64,000 nucleotides of DNA from Protula sp. h YS-2021 (Eukaryota; Annelida; Polychaeta; Sabellida; Serpulidae), in NCBI GenBank assembly GCA_949752745.1, contig OX457027.1, positions 18,122,603 through 18,186,602 on the forward strand, read 5' to 3'. The notes under the pieces were generated by a model. The model was not told the DNA's origin and ran no database searches. It saw only the letters and a program-made list of their open reading frames with translations. The position numbers were made by a program, and so were the translations under genes. Within the stretch, counting starts at the first letter, position 1, and every line of letters starts with the position of its first letter. Shown here in pieces: positions 32,071 through 46,700 of the stretch.

Positions 32071-35000
32071 CTAAAAAACAAGGCACCAAAACACCGACAT
32101 AATTGGAAACCTTTACTGTCATTTCTTCTTAAACACAACTGGTTGTATCACGGCGAAAGATGCCGTGCAATGATTGTACCGAATAAGCAAGGCATTCAAG
32201 CATTGATTGCACGGTAAGCATTCAAGAAGTAAGATGGAAACTGGCCTTCGATACATCAACAGGATTTCGCGTTACTTTTCATTCTCACGTCCAAAATTTT
32301 GAATTCGTACCACAAAGTGTCGTATTTCTGAGACCTTTGTATGAAATAAGCATTTTTCTATCTCATAACTGCAGAAAAACAGTACTGACATAAAACCTCA
32401 AGCCGGTGAAAGGCTAAAGGGGCCTAAGTATAAAAATACAGGAACCAATAAGTATCACTGTCAGCGGACTTTCTTGTGTAAATTTCAAATCTACTTTTCT
32501 TCGTTTAAAAATAGTCTTAACGTATCTACAAATTTAATCTTTTTAAGCACGAAACGACCAAACTTCGGACCAAAGTAAACAAACAAACTGGACAACTTCA
32601 GCTCCGCCAGCCTAAGAAACAAGTAGGTGGGGAGAGGTTTTGAGATCCGTGACTCGATTTGTGACTCAATTTGCGACTCAAACTGTGACTGCTGGTCTAC
32701 ATATTATAGCTGATTTGGCGTACAGCAGTTGTCCCCTGTCACAATAACGCGCCAGATCTGCCTCAGGAAATAGCGATGTATTCCGTATGATACACATATC
32801 ACGACGAGAAGATAACAGTTGGAACATCAAACTTGTCGGCAAAGTGCGAATTCGCTTATATGGCCTGGAAACAGTTAATTCCCCACTGTCGTTCTGTATC
32901 ACTTCCGGTGTTCTGACTCCTCCCATATATCTCTTTGGATTAAATGTTTCGCAACAGTTTTATAGTTAAGGTACCAAGGTTGGGTTTCTTACAGTGCAAA
33001 AGATATTTTTCTAAGAACAGTGGAAGAAACCCGGAAGAAACTGCGAAAATTTTTTTTCGACAAAACTAAATCAAACCGAAATATTTATTTACTACACACA
33101 GTCAAGTTGTAACATACTTATACATATAAGCACTGATTATCGTGCATGTCAGTAGCAGGCAGTTTTTTTTCTTTTTTTTTTTTGCAATAAATTAGTCAAT
33201 AATCTATTCGTAATAAAGCTACCAACAAGCTCTCGAAAATAATAAAAACAACCATTTTATGTGAAAGCGATTTTTTCGAGAAGTCTTTATATAACAAAAA
33301 TATGAAAAGCCAAATTTGCAGCTGACTTATTTAGTGAAGATGGAATTTAACTTTTGATGTCATCAATTACGATCTACTGTAACCAATTCTATCGCCTCAC
33401 CCTCGTACATTTTTGGCAATAGTTTTGAGTGTTTTTGGTCCCTTTCCAATAATGCACCGTTCTTAATGGTCATTTTTATAACCCCTTGTTTGCGTAGAGA
33501 ACATTCCACACGTGTTCTGCGACTAAGAGTATGCACTTTCTGCAGATTTCCACACTTGTTTTCCATTATACATCTTTTGTGAACATCACGCCATTTCTTG
33601 TTTAAAGCGTTACTTATTATTTTTTTTTCAAGAATGGCATAATTTACACACCACAATCTATGCGCAGCTTTTTCCTACCTACTTCCTATTCTTTTTCGTG
33701 CTTTATCATTTATTTAAGAATCCAAAATTGAGTTGAATTGCTGGGGCTGGTGGTAAGTATCTATATATATATATATATATACTTCGTGTATTTACAAAAA
33801 AAAGTGTGTAAAATCTATTTTGCTATCTTTTTCATAAATTTCATAATATAATTTAAAACACGAATTAAACATTTTGTTAAGTTTCTTCGTCTTGAATTTA
33901 TTTCGAGAAACATACACCGAAATACACAAGGGCGTTTCCTCGGCGATAAGGGAGATTTATTCTACACAAGTTCCTGTCCGTGTTATTTATGTCCAACTAA
34001 CTAAATTGTGGCATCAACGTGTTAGCCACAGGTCGGGTCTCTGTCGCGCATAGAAGTTACATAGATGATCGGTTGTTAATTACCTTGATGCCACAATTCA
34101 TCTAGCTTCACTGCTAGTTCTACATGAGTGGACTGAAAAGTACAGATGCACGAACAGACTCACAAAAGGAATCGCTCTGTGCACTGTCACAAACATGGAC
34201 TTAAAGTGGTCAGCACTTGGAATTCAACATATTAAATATTTTATGCCACATGTAAATAATATGGAAGGCAGGAAGAGATTTACAGTGGAACTACTCGTAC
34301 CTTACAAAAATATGGCCTTTTACTAAATCCACATAAGTCAAAACACACTTTCGGTGTTCCGAATAAAATGCGCAAGAATTTTGAATGTTGACTGTAATGG
34401 GACCGGGTTAAAGAAGGGAAGAAATGATAGAAAAACATATAAGAAATATCGCAAAAACAGCTCATACTTTGAACATAAAACAAATTGAAACTTAAAACTA
34501 TTTGTTACCCGTAAAACTTTTAATCAATTTTTGAAATAGCATACGGGTTGTTAAAATCCCGAGTGCTCTTTAGTGCAAGAGAACTTTGACATTTAGGCAA
34601 AGTCGCTCTATCATTTCGTCCATTTTTACCCTGTTATTTTATTCGAAACGCAAAATTTTTGCGCATTTTTATTGGGAACGCCCAAAGTGTGACTTGGCTC
34701 ACTCGTATTCACCAGTAAGTGTGCCCGAATGTGCGAGTATTTTCTTTCAACGAACCACAAAAAAGTCCAGTAAATACATGCCGAAACCCTAATCTTCAAA
34801 CCCCCCACACTTTGGGCCCTTGTAGTTTCGTGCCTCTACACTATAGAGACACTAGCCTCAGGTTACTCATATGTAAGGCCCTAGACCACAATTAATTTAC
34901 TTATATATTTCTTTATAGAATTTCAAAATCTGACTTCTTCCACAACATTGCTGGGGAATCAAGCTTTATTAAATCCTTCAAACTAATCCTTGAGAAGGCA

Positions 35001-36779
35001 AAAACACCAAAATATTTGGGGGGGGGGGTTGACCAATTGGATTTTTTTTTTTTTGTTATCTCGCATCAAATAGGGGAACCCATGGATCTCGAGATCGCCC
35101 GATCACCTGAATAAATTACTGAAGTTTGACGTCATATCTCTCAAAAACAATGCGCTTGATTGCAGAGTTTAAGCATGTCTCTAGTACAACGCTTTGGGAA
35201 CATAAGCATGCCACAAGTTTATTACTGATTGCCCGGAACATTCATAACATTATCGAAAAAGTACAGCTGCCACGCTAATAGTCTTCCTGTTATTGTGCAA
35301 TGAAGGCGGAAGTAATTGTGGTCTTGTTCCATGTGGCCTCGGACCATAATTAATTTACTAATATGTTTCTTTATAGCATATCAAACCTGACACCTTCCCT
35401 GCATCTGGAACAGCAAAGATGACCATGTGTCTATATATCGACCCTTCACATGAACAACAAGTAAGTATTTGTGAAACACACGCAGGCCCCAACCGCCCCC
35501 CAAATTCATAGGGGTATAAAGCGATGACGGACAGACGGACGGACTGACGGACACCCCAAACCTATAGGCCCCAATCCAAAAGGTCTAAAAATAGTAAGAA
35601 ACATAGGGCATGATCATTTACTTTTCGACATATTTTTGTATAAGGACTGTTGCCCTCAAAAAGTGCCCCATCAACGCTATTTTCATTAAAAATTGGAATA
35701 TTTTCATTTCTCTGTTTTTTCCAGACCAATGAAGTTACAATCATCTATTTTTCTCGCACATAAATTCCACCTCTCTTCTTTATACTAGTAAATGTACCGT
35801 TTGTTTATTTCTATACACAGAATTAATCGAAAATCAGCACCATTTGCTCCGCAACTACCGCTTTCCAATCTTTCGCTTGTTGTTCAACTACCAGGAAGTA
35901 AACAATTGCGGTCTGATTCCATGTACAAGGGGGAGGAGAACGAATGACTTCCAGGTACAGTAGATCCAAACTGGTGAAATTGAAAAGACCATCTTCCGTG
36001 GCTGAAAACATTTTTATTTGTCAAGTATCGCAAAATAAGGAATATTTAGTATAAAAGTTCGCCACATTTGCATCTGGCTAATTACGTTTAGTCAGAATTG
36101 AACATTTTGTTGTCACCAATTACGGTCTAACCATTTCTATCTCCTCTCCCTTGTACGTTTGCGAGACGCTACGACATCCAATTATCGCTCATGTAAAATG
36201 TTTGCAGTACCTTTGAAATTCATTCCCAATAAACGATGTCACAAAATCATTATCACTTTCTTTAATATGTTCGGATTCCTTTATTGCTGATTCTTTTAGT
36301 TTTACCACTTCCTTTGTTTTAGAAAAAGAAAATGAGAGTCCAACACCTTCTGCCATGTCTATTCGCACCACAACAGTACTTCGATTACAGTACAGTACTG
36401 TACCTAAACTTTGTAGCACTGTTGTAAAGACAAAAATTGATAACGGTTTGTTGTACACTGGTACATGTTGATGTTACGAGGCTCAGTTGTTAACGCATAG
36501 GGCCCAAAGCAATAAAAGCTGCTGGAACCGTGTTCAAAACGTGGTCAGGAAACTTAATTCTCAAAATATTTGTTTTAACTAATATTGTGCATTCTAACTT
36601 TAAATATTCTAACAGACAATTTATTTATTATTATTATTATTATTACACGTAATTCTTATAACGCGCTTTGTATAATTAAATCTCTAAGCGCTTACAAACG
36701 TAGATACATAAGCATGAATACACACTGTCTAAGAAAATTTAAAAAAAATACTTATAAAAACAACAACAGTAAATAGCAA
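32071..36779. other. Mostly non-coding interval
   Basis: No convincing gene was found. It contains T and TA runs (33155-33182 and 33765-33781) and two pairs of diverged direct repeats: TCANCAATTACGGTCTA-type sequence at 33360 and 36113, and CACAATTAATTTACTTATAT-type sequence at 34888 and 35347. A possible exon at 35401-35460 reads HIKPDTFPASGTAKMTMCLY before GTAAGT, but nothing joins to it. The missing 5' exon of GPKOW may lie here. Confidence 0.5.
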
Positions 36780-37244
36780 CTAATAATACTGACTGAACAA
36801 ATAAGTTTTTAAAAGTCTTCTGAAACATAAAATAGAAGTAGAACTTTTAATATGAATCGGAAGATCATTCCACAGCTTCGGCGCAAACACTTCGAATGAT
36901 TTGTCTCCCATTTTAGAACTAGTTCTTGGAATGACTAGTAGCAAATGACTAGACGATCTCAGGGTACGACCTGGTTGATAAGGAACTAACAAATCAACTA
37001 GATAAGCAGGGCCATTTCCTGTTAAACATTTGAAACAAAGTACTAAAATTTTAAAAATGACTCTAGCGTCAATTGGCAACCAATGCAGCTCCCTAAGTAT
37101 AGGGGTTATATGACCCCGTCTGTCTACTTTTGCAATGAGCCTAGCGGAATGTGGATCCTTGTGAGAATATTTTATATTGAGTAGAGGTGAGAACAAAGGA
37201 AAACTGTTCGTTGTTAACTTGGCTATGGTGTAAATCAAGGACAA
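36780..37244 (-). pseudogene. LINE reverse transcriptase, C-terminal fragment
   Basis: About 154 codons at the extreme C-terminal end of a non-LTR retrotransposon polyprotein. Diagnostic stretches are HITPILRELHWLPI, VLCFKCLTGNGPAYL and APKLWNDLPIHIK, which follow the polymerase domain in many invertebrate LINEs. The upstream reverse transcriptase core is missing, which is typical of 5' truncation. Confidence 0.8.
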
Positions 37245-37374
37245 GTTTGCCTCACATGCTCCACTGTGGGGCGAATAAAATCATTTTTGTTATTCGTAGT
37301 ATATTGTGCAAATAAGCAAATACCCTTTCTCATTTACATCTCAGATGCATGAATAAGAAATCAGCCCTATTATT

Positions 37375-38975
37375 TATACCACAGTGCAAGCAATCAACCA
37401 ATCAACCAGTTTATTTTCTGAAAAATTAACAACCAAAAGCTATGTAAGGTAGACATTATCATGATCCTATAACGATCAGAAAAGGGAGCGAGGAAAGGCA
37501 AACGCATGTAACTGTGAAGTTAACAATTAACTGCACTAAGAACAATTCATTTTTGTATAATGTAATAAATTTTATGAAACCATAATTCGCATATCGCTAT
37601 ATAAATTACTTATATAACCTGCGAGAAATATCATAATTAAACATGTAAAGTAATGGATAATTAAATGTTTTTAATGTATATGACAACTGATACGAGAAAT
37701 TACAACAACAGTAATACTATTTATATTGATACCACTAGTCCGAATTTGAGTTATTCATCTTCCACATAGGAGGGAATGAGATTATTCCTAAGTTTATTTT
37801 TAATGAATTAATGGTATGTAAAGATCTGAGTTTGGCCGGTAATACATTCCACAATTGTATACCCTTCAATATTAATCAATTTTAATGTAGCTCGAGAATA
37901 AACATGTAAAAAAATATCCGTATTGTCTTGTTATTCTTTCATTATCTGCAAGAGGAAACAACGCTATATATTACAATGCAGGGAGTACACTTTCGCCTTA
38001 AATATTATTACTAGAGTTTTAATTCAATATCAAGCATTTCCAGAATCAATAAACAAATTATATGTATGTTTATACCTTCCAACACCATTAGCAATTCAAA
38101 TTGCTCTTTTTTGCAGAGTCTATATTTTCTTTACACTTGATGCATAAGAGTGTTAACACATATTTCTACACAGTAAGACATAAACGGAAGGAAAAGTGAG
38201 TGATGAGTAATGACTAAAGATTGTTTGTAAATACTCGAACTTATGTTATACATAATTACTAATTTAGATCGTACTCTGTTAATATATTCCTTCCAAGTAC
38301 CGGTAAGTTTCTCCTCTAGAATGACTCCAAGAAATTTACTGGAATTAACACGTGAAATTCTTTTCAGTAACACGTGAAAGTATTTCGAAACTGCTGTTCT
38401 TAGACTTATTCAGGCGAAATGTCGTTAAATTTGTTTTACTGACATTTAATGACAGTTTGTTTAATTTAAAAAACCGATTTAATTTTGACACTTCTTTTGT
38501 GATAATTTCACATATTTTTACAGAAATCATTACCAGAGAAAAGTATTGGTGTCGTCCGCAAAAAGAATAAATTTAAGTAATTTTGAGACATTAATAACAA
38601 AACAATGCACAATATAAACAGTTTGGGGCCAAGAATGAAGTCTTGAGGAACACCACATAAAACATGTAATACTTTGGAAAACTGTCATCAATTTGTACAT
38701 ATTGTTCTCGCTGACAGAGGTAACTTTTTATTAAGCCATTTAAACTCCAAGAATACCATAAAATCTGACCTTTGAATAAGTAAATTGTGATCTATTGTGT
38801 GATATACTTTTTCAAGTAGCAGAGCGGTTTGAACGAAAGCTATATGAATTCTCAATAAACACATTACGTTTCTCAATAATTTATCCAAGCGATTATCAAA
38901 AAGTTTCTCCAGGCATGTTGTGAAACAGGCCAATGTCACAGAAACAAGAAAATTAGTTTCTTCTGATGGCATCAG
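37375..38975 (-). pseudogene. Decayed LINE reverse transcriptase
   Basis: Pieces in three frames on the minus strand follow reverse-transcriptase order: LEKLFDNRLDKLL and HTIDHNLLIQ at 38972-38688, LNRFFKLNKLSLNVSKTN at 38530-38345, and SSKFLGVILEEKLT with MSYCVEICVN at 38373-38131. Stops and frameshifts separate them. The catalytic YADD region is not intact. The 3' tail to about 37375 is AT-rich. It is a different copy from the fragment at 36780-37244. Confidence 0.75.
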
Positions 38976-39272
38976 GTGGGCCGACCCTCACGGGTTATAG
39001 TGCATTAATACATGTCAACGACCGACTAGAAAACAATGTTAGATCAATATTATGCCAGGTTCTACCTCAAACAGCTGCCTCAAAGAGTAGCTATGAAATG
39101 ACGAGAGTGGATATCTTAGAGATTAAAACAATTTATTGAAATGTTTCAGGTTGTAACACTCCTGACACCTTCGCATTAAGTTTTCTTTCTGTAGGCCTGT
39201 TGTGTTGGACCAGTACCAACATTGCTTATTAAGGGCCCTATTTCTATTAATGATTACTTTGTGTGATGTAGA

Positions 39273-39566
39273 TCACGGAGGTTTAGGAGACATCTTCGAT
39301 GGATCTGTTTTGCTGTACTCATCCATAAATGGAGAAAAACGGCTATAGTTTGCTTCTTCTTGGAATGTTTTCCACAGTCTCTTTCTTGCCTGCCCTACTT
39401 GATCTTCAAGTCGAGCCCTTGTTTCAACATGTCCTTTTGATGAAGAGTCTGGTGATTCTGCCTGTCCTATGGCTTTTTGCGATGCATACTCTTCAGATGC
39501 TTTTCTCGGTGATGGAGTACTTGAACGAGCTGACGCCAAAGGCGTCCCCAGGGAAGTCTTACTCAT
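39273..39566 (-). CDS. Small Ser/Lys-rich ORF, unknown
   Basis: An ATG-initiated frame of 97 residues. It is low in complexity at first (TPLASARSSTPSPRKASEEY), followed by a predicted helix (RARLEDQVGQARKRLWKTF) and FSPFMDEYSK. It does not look like a random frame, but I cannot name a family. It may be a transposon-associated or host gene fragment. Confidence 0.3.
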   Translation of the reverse strand: MSKTSLGTPLASARSSTPSPRKASEEYASQKAIGQAESPDSSSKGHVETRARLEDQVGQARKRLWKTFQEEANYSRFSPFMDEYSKTDPSKMSPKPP

Positions 39567-39569
39567 TCC

Positions 39570-42500
39570 AGTATTAGAACCAGTCTAGTCGGTTTTCAAG
39601 GCTGTGGAAACCTTTGACTTTTTGGGTATAATTTTTAAGCGACATAGTTTTTGAGTTACGTGATGCACGTAATATCCGTATGACAAGAAGCTTCTCGGGT
39701 ATCAATTTTGGCAGCGACAGCACATGAACGATTTGATGATGGTATTTTGTAAACTAATTTTCGTGCCTCTGAGTATGGAATGGACTTTATGCTTTAGGTT
39801 TTGTATTTCTTTCTCACTGAGTCAAACTTGGCAATCCTTTTCGGACGCTGGATGGTTCTCTTATATTTAGTGCATTTGGTATCACAGGCACAAGATTTGT
39901 AATCATGACCGTCCTCACCGCAATTTACCATGTCACGTTAGGCCTTTTACACTTGCCGCTACCACGTCCAGACCACTGGTAGTTATAGCACCACAGAGAG
40001 TTTGGAATGTAGAGCTTAATATTTAATTTAAGGTAGCCAATTCTGACATATTGGCAATGATGACCTCCGGAATATAAGCCTATGAGTTCCGCGAAAAATC
40101 AAGTCTACCGCATCCTGTAATTGAGTACTTCTCGAGCTCGTGTATGAGTTCGTTTGTTGGTGTAGTTCAATGTCTGGTGATGGGAGCTTTTTACTGGTAT
40201 ATGTACAAAGGCTTTGATTTCTAGCAGATTTTCACTCTGTTAAGCCGAAGATACTGGTATTAAAGTATCGTTTGAGCGGAGTCTTTTTATTGAGTGTTGA
40301 GAACCGATGGGAAAATGTCCATCTTTTTGAATTGCAAATAGTGAAAGTTTGAAAGAACCTTGATGTGGCGAAACAACGATGGAATCATGGTAGGTAATAA
40401 GGGGAGGCTCGATGTCTAAGTCGCGCCTTGCGTTCTTTTATAAATATTTGTGTTTGTGCATATATTCCACTGTGTCTTCCCCACTTTTCTGTCACTTAAA
40501 CTCTGGCCCTAGATGCAGCGTTACCGTGTTAATCACAAATGAGTATGACCCTCACACCTCGTGTTATAAGTTAAAGACTGCTGTTATTATTCCACTGCGT
40601 TTTTCGATTTATGCTCCATAAGTTCTAAAATTAGCATCCATATTTTAGGGAAACCTTTCTTTCAAAAATGGTCTGAAAATTCCAGTACTCAAGGGATCAA
40701 CATTTTTGCCTTTTATATTCATTTTCACAGTGTGCATTTGAAATATCGCGTTAAAATTCTTGATACGATAATTATAGCTTAGTTCATTATCTTATAGCCT
40801 ATTTTCGGAGATACTGTTTTGAAAGGATGTCGTTTCTGACACAAAATTTCCAATTTCACTCACATTTAAAATATTCTAAATGCAACAAAACCAATCACAC
40901 GCCAAAAATTACTACCCGATAATGCTGCCATTTAAAGGCATTCAGTATTTAAAAATAATTCATTATTTATTATTCGCATTTCATCATTCATTTGAAACCC
41001 ATTTTGTTTCTATTTTCAATTTTGATTTGCATTATAATTAGTTAACTAAGTTGAATGTAGAATATCAGCCACTTAGGTATATAACATAACCACTTGGAAC
41101 GTGAATAGCGTCGGGGGATTAGACCGTTCGCAAACAGAAGCAGTCACATTTGTTGTGACGTGTTCTTATTGATATTATCAAGCAGTGATTAAAGATCGCC
41201 CTATTCTGTTGCCCAAATTACGCGGGTTATTCATGCAGAAAAAGCTACAACTGGGTCTGAAAAATTGTCTACAGATTCTTCAGTATGGAAACCATTAGGG
41301 AATTAAAACGGACTCAAATATTATGCCCGAAAAAGGGGGTTGACTACGACGGGGGTTGTTCTACGACGGGTTTTACTACAGTAAATTAAAATGCATTACT
41401 CTTTGCTTTCAGTGACTTTATGACAAGATGGAGAACTTGTCAATGTGTCTAGAACTAATACAAATACTTGAGTGACAAAATTTTTATGACCAGTTTTACA
41501 AAGCAAATGCAAATAAACTAAAAAAGGCAAGCAGCCACATGGCAAGCTAAAGTCTATCTTCTCAAAATTTGGTCTTTTTATTCACAAAAGTGTCAGACTA
41601 GTTCGCTGCACAAACCAAAAAGACAAACAGGGAGAAAATAAATTAAACGTAGATTGTAACAAGACCATTGATATAGAAGATTGGTATCTTTTGTCCAGAA
41701 CATTCGATACGCTGAGTGTCAAATGAATATCTTCAAATCAATAAAAGGAACATTTTCAATGTATAAAAATAAAAATTAAATTATGGGCAATCATATTGGT
41801 TTATATATCTGTGTAGAGAAATACAGAAAAAAAAACAATTTATCGACTAGTATAAGTCCAACTAGTTTCTTTAATGAAACTAATGCCTTTTTTCGACTTT
41901 ATAAAGATATAACTTGAAATTTATACAGTTAAATTTATATAATCACACGACAGCAGTATTATATTATTTTAAGGTGACTCAAATTCTCTTAAAATGTTCA
42001 GCCTCGTGGCTTGTCTTTGTTTGAAAGTGAGGCTTATTTTTCTTATCATGATATTTTTTTCCCTTTTGTGTTACCATTCTAATTTTTGAACTTACTGCAC
42101 TTTTTGTTGTGCAAATTAATGAGTTTCAGCTGAACTGCATGCGTTCAAATATTCAATAATAATATAAAAATTATTCCCAGAGTACCAAATAAAATAATGA
42201 AATGGGAGTTTTTACATATGAGTGAAAACTGAAGATACCTGTTTTTCTTTACTGTAAAAATCACAATTGCTTCTCATTGATTTCATGACCATTTTACCGT
42301 TTCCTTGCGACTGATCTTTCTTTAAGCTTTTTAAGCTCACCTCACTTTTTCTTGTGAGAATCATTGGTTTTCAGTTTAAAGGCAGTCGTCGTCTTCTATC
42401 AAGTATAACAATGCATGTTAAAGAAATATAAATTATTTACAGGGTATGAGATTATAACAACAAAAATGCGATAAATGCTCTTTCATATAAATATATGTGC

Positions 42501-43480
42501 AAAAATCTAAAAGATTTTAACATGTGATCATCGTTTACTGAAGCTTAATTGAATACAATTACATTCTAAAACGGGTACTTTCAAGTGTTAAACATTGCAA
42601 AAATACTGCAGTTTTTTGTATTTCATAAAAATCAAAAACATTTTTAAAAAAAACTTTTCCGAGAAACAATAATGAGACTTCATATTTTAAATATATTTAT
42701 ATCAGTAGGATTAAATTAAGGCTCTTCAAACTAACAGCAAATGAACAGAATTTTTCAAAATTTGACGAAATCTTGGTGTCCTCCCCTACCCATTCATTGA
42801 AATGCAATGTGATAGTCCACAGCTTGTTTTGACAGACTGGCTCCCTTTCAAGTGGTGTATTAACACTTGGTCAAGGTTTATATGAATTTTTGCGTGCAGC
42901 CTTTGGGCTTGACAGTGAAAATTCATTTTCTTGTCTCAGCTTCTTCTGTGACACTACAGGCCGTAGGACCACAAAACTTTGCATTTATGTAGCACTTGAT
43001 CTCTGGGTGTGCATTCCGCCTTTTTTCGTCTACCATTTCATTTTCATGCTTAAAACATCATACGAACGAAATTTTAGAATAAATAACAAGTGTTAAATAC
43101 AGCGCATTTAAAAAACAAGGTAACGGTTGAGCAAAACAACACAGCTTATGGGCATAACTCGAGCTCTGCCTGCACAGAGAAAAATTGCTAGTCCGTGTAC
43201 TCAATAAAGCCGATGAGTCAACACAATCAAGCAGATGTACACGGTTTATAAACGGAATTGAAGCTGTGATGTTTGCTAATATGTCAATGGCATGACAATT
43301 TCATTAGAAACGAGAACCGATTTTGCAAATTATTAGCGAAATGGAAACTTGGCAATTAAACAGTTCATTTTCATTACCAATATTTAGGCTCTTGTTTAGT
43401 TGGTGTCTTACCTCACAAACAATCCGCAAGTTAAGGCAGGTGCAATGATTATAGAGACAGAAGAAACACAAAATACCGGG
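39570..43480. other. Non-coding interval
   Basis: AT-rich unique sequence. I saw no splice-consistent exons, RNA genes or clear repeats. Confidence 0.5.
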
Positions 43481-43484
43481 AATT

Positions 43485-43720
43485 TCCAAAAAAGACCCCG
43501 CATAAAAAGCCTCGGGGCTCTTATTAGGACACAGTTTCCAAATAGAAAGCCTCGGGGCTTCTATTTGGAGTTAAAATAAAGACCTACAAAAACTCGTTTT
43601 CCAATAAAAGCCCCCTCCTTCCCTGCAATTCTTTTCAGAACTCGTTTTTACTCGCAATGCAGACACGGTGCACTTAATCCTTTGATGTGAGGCAAGCCCC
43701 TAGACACGTGAGTTCGGATC
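43485..43720. repeat. Copy of the CCCCGGGG-palindrome dispersed repeat
   Basis: It shares AGCCTCGGGGCTTCTATTTG, AATAAAGACCT and GCAGACACGGTGCACTTAATC with 17575-17810 in the same order and orientation. The palindromes have decayed from CCCCGGGG to CCTCGGGG. Confidence 0.75.
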
Positions 43721-46700
43721 GGATGATGAACTTGATTACCAGTGATCAGTGTAGAAAACACCCTCTTTAGGTTGTACACTTTCAGTGGCATTCGTGTTTT
43801 ACACAGGACACTTTATCAGGTTTTTTTAATTACTGTTGTTTTTGTGTGTTTTGTTATTTTTTGTGCAGATATCTTTGAGTATTGATTTGACTTTGAAACA
43901 ACCTTAAAAATGAAAAAAATATTGATTATTTTTAGCAATGCCTCAAAGCCTCCAGTCTTTACAGCAAGAGGCCTTCAGTGTTATGTAACTGCAATAGCGC
44001 ACAGTAAGCTTTTGCTTGGTGCTGAGTGTTCACTATGCTGGCAGTAAAGGCATCGCAAATACCTTGTCTTTGAGTATTAATTCCTTGAAAACAAACATAA
44101 TAATGAAAAATATTGATAGAACTCATTTAGATCAAATTCTATACAATTCCAAAGTTTTTGACGAGTTGTGATGACAAAATGACGAAAAAATAACGGGCGA
44201 CTGCAAAGAAAAGAACAAAGATCTAAAATAAAGTATTACAAACTCTTTTTCATATATTCAAACTTGAATGTATATTTTAACAGTGTTGTACAGTTGAAGA
44301 GGCCCATGTGCAGTTGTTGTCAGAAAAACTGTTGAACGAAGTAACGACCGGGATGACAGTCACCCTGGCTTTGAAAGTGCTAGTTTTCTGCGAAAATGAA
44401 GCACAGCAGTTGGAGTGCAAGATAACAGTGTCGATTTTTTTCAAATTCTCTAGTTTTTCACAGCGAGAGGTGCACTGTATGTTAGTTTAATTATATGGTA
44501 GTTCTTGAAGCGTGAGAATGCTTTGTGAATCACAAAGGTGAGTGCAGTCGCTGGGACGTAATGACACTGCACGCCATATTTATTTCAAAGGCCATTCCTT
44601 GTAGCTTGGCTAACAAGTGTTGTTACACAGTCAACTGCCGTGATGAATTGAACGAATGTCTTTTAAAAGGGACATCGCTCCTGTGATATTTAGAAGATAA
44701 CGTAATTCCAATGAAAACTGTGTCTCACAATATCAAACTGTATACACATGAAAAATGTTCAATAATATGACGTTTGTTGGTTGTTTATGGTGTTAAATGA
44801 GGCATTGAAAACCTCTGACATATATCAACAAAGTTTGATTTCAGTTTATAATTTAATATAAAAGAATATTCGCGCACAAAACGTTAATGTAACTACAAGT
44901 TTAAGGCAAATTATACACATCAATATAAAAAAAATGTGAAAAAGAGGAAGATAGAACTTTGGCTGATACATGACACGACACATGTAATCGAAACAAGCTC
45001 AATTTCGCTATCAAGAGGGAAATTAAACCTGGTCTGTATAAAATATTATAACGAGAACCTAAAGCCAGGTGAAAACAGAATACGTAAAATATTTTCAGGT
45101 TTCTATGTTTGTGAGCGTTGAAGAGAATCAAATACAAAATGCCGTACAACTGTCAAGAAAAAAGTGAAAACTGCACAAGCCATTTCTGCTCAATTTTATT
45201 AGACTAATTGCAAGTCATTGACTTACCAAATGCTAATATTAAAAAATAATAAATTACAAATGCACTGTTAACGCTTTCACATGGACTGAATCATTTCGCG
45301 GTTTTTGGCATTACATGTGAGCACTTCAGGCTCCTTCTAAGTAACCTTCGGGAAACTTTCATTCTCAAAGATTAATTTATTTTAATAAATATGGTCAATG
45401 AACTTGTGAAAAACTTAAAGCTGCAACTGACGCCTTTAAAGTTAAAGATATTTAAACTGATATTACAAGTTAGTTTATGTAATCATTAAAAATGTTTGTA
45501 ATAAGTAATGTGATCAATCTTGGACAAATTATTGGCCCTGTTAGAAAATGAGCATTTATATTGAAAGTTATAAAACCAAGAGTATGAACAGAAACTGTAT
45601 CAGTGTAATTAGAACCAATGTAAAGCTGCATTTCAGCCACATAACAACAGGTGGCTAACGGGCCACAACACACATTAGGTTGTGGACGATCAACCTTTGA
45701 TGCTTCAAGTCACAAATACTGTGTTTGCTAACGGCTGGGCATCATGATGTGTGAGCGCAACCTATTGCTTTTATACCGTTGTGGAGTTTTGTATAGTAAC
45801 TGTAGTAAGGTCGGAATGCTCAAGTGATTATATCAGTCATAATATCTAAGTTGTACAGACGCCGAGAAGGAAAGGTGCGTTTTAACTGTAATTGTATGTG
45901 CATCACGTATCGAAATGCGTTGTAATATAAAACATATCGCAGTGAAGCTTTCATTATTGTATAATTTCATGAACCATATCAAGAAAATTACTCCGCTTTA
46001 AGCGCAATGAACAGTGAGAGTGGATTTCAGTTCATCACCTTCTTCGCATAGATTACAAAAAAGTTTATACTGCACAATGAGTTGCAATTAATATGTCTCG
46101 TCTTTTGCTGAATAATGTTTGACCTGTTAATCATCCCCCAGGCTCCATCAGCCTGTGAAAGTATAAATTAATTGCTCTTTACATGAGCTTATAATAAAAG
46201 TCACAAAGTAAAACTCTTGGTTTATTAATAAAAAGTAATACGAAAATATTCGCGGCAGGTTTGGAAATGTTACAGTTGGGGTAAAACATATATTCACATA
46301 CTCGTCTAATGGCTGTGCTGTTATGCATATAAAACACTGCACATTTTGTGGGGAAAGATAATGGAATTCTATCTATGTTCAGCTAGATGACATCTAAATC
46401 ACAATGTTAATACTGAACTCCTACTGTTACTTGAAAGTGGATCAAATTTGCTATTAAACACAAAGAAATTATTTTTAGGTATTGTAAAAATAATCCCTTA
46501 AGTATTTCTTGTGTTTTTGAAAAGCGAGGGAGTACTAGTAGAAATTAAATGTACCTTTTATTAAGACACAACACTGGCACCAGACTCATTAATAATTACA
46601 GGAATTTCTCAGTGTTTATTTGATGTTTCACTGACACGTCCAGTTGCCGGGGCATCCGTGTTTTGACGGACACATTTCTAGCTTTATGATGGCTTACGTT

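Noticed and set aside
35401..35460. Possible exon HIKPDTFPASGTAKMTMCLY before GTAAGT
   Set aside because: Splice-like borders but no neighbouring exon in phase. A diverged copy at about 34920 suggests a repeat.
44284..44490. Possible exon reading EEAHVQLLSEKLLNEVTTGM
   Set aside because: Good acceptor but no clear donor and no partner exon. Too weak to annotate as a gene.
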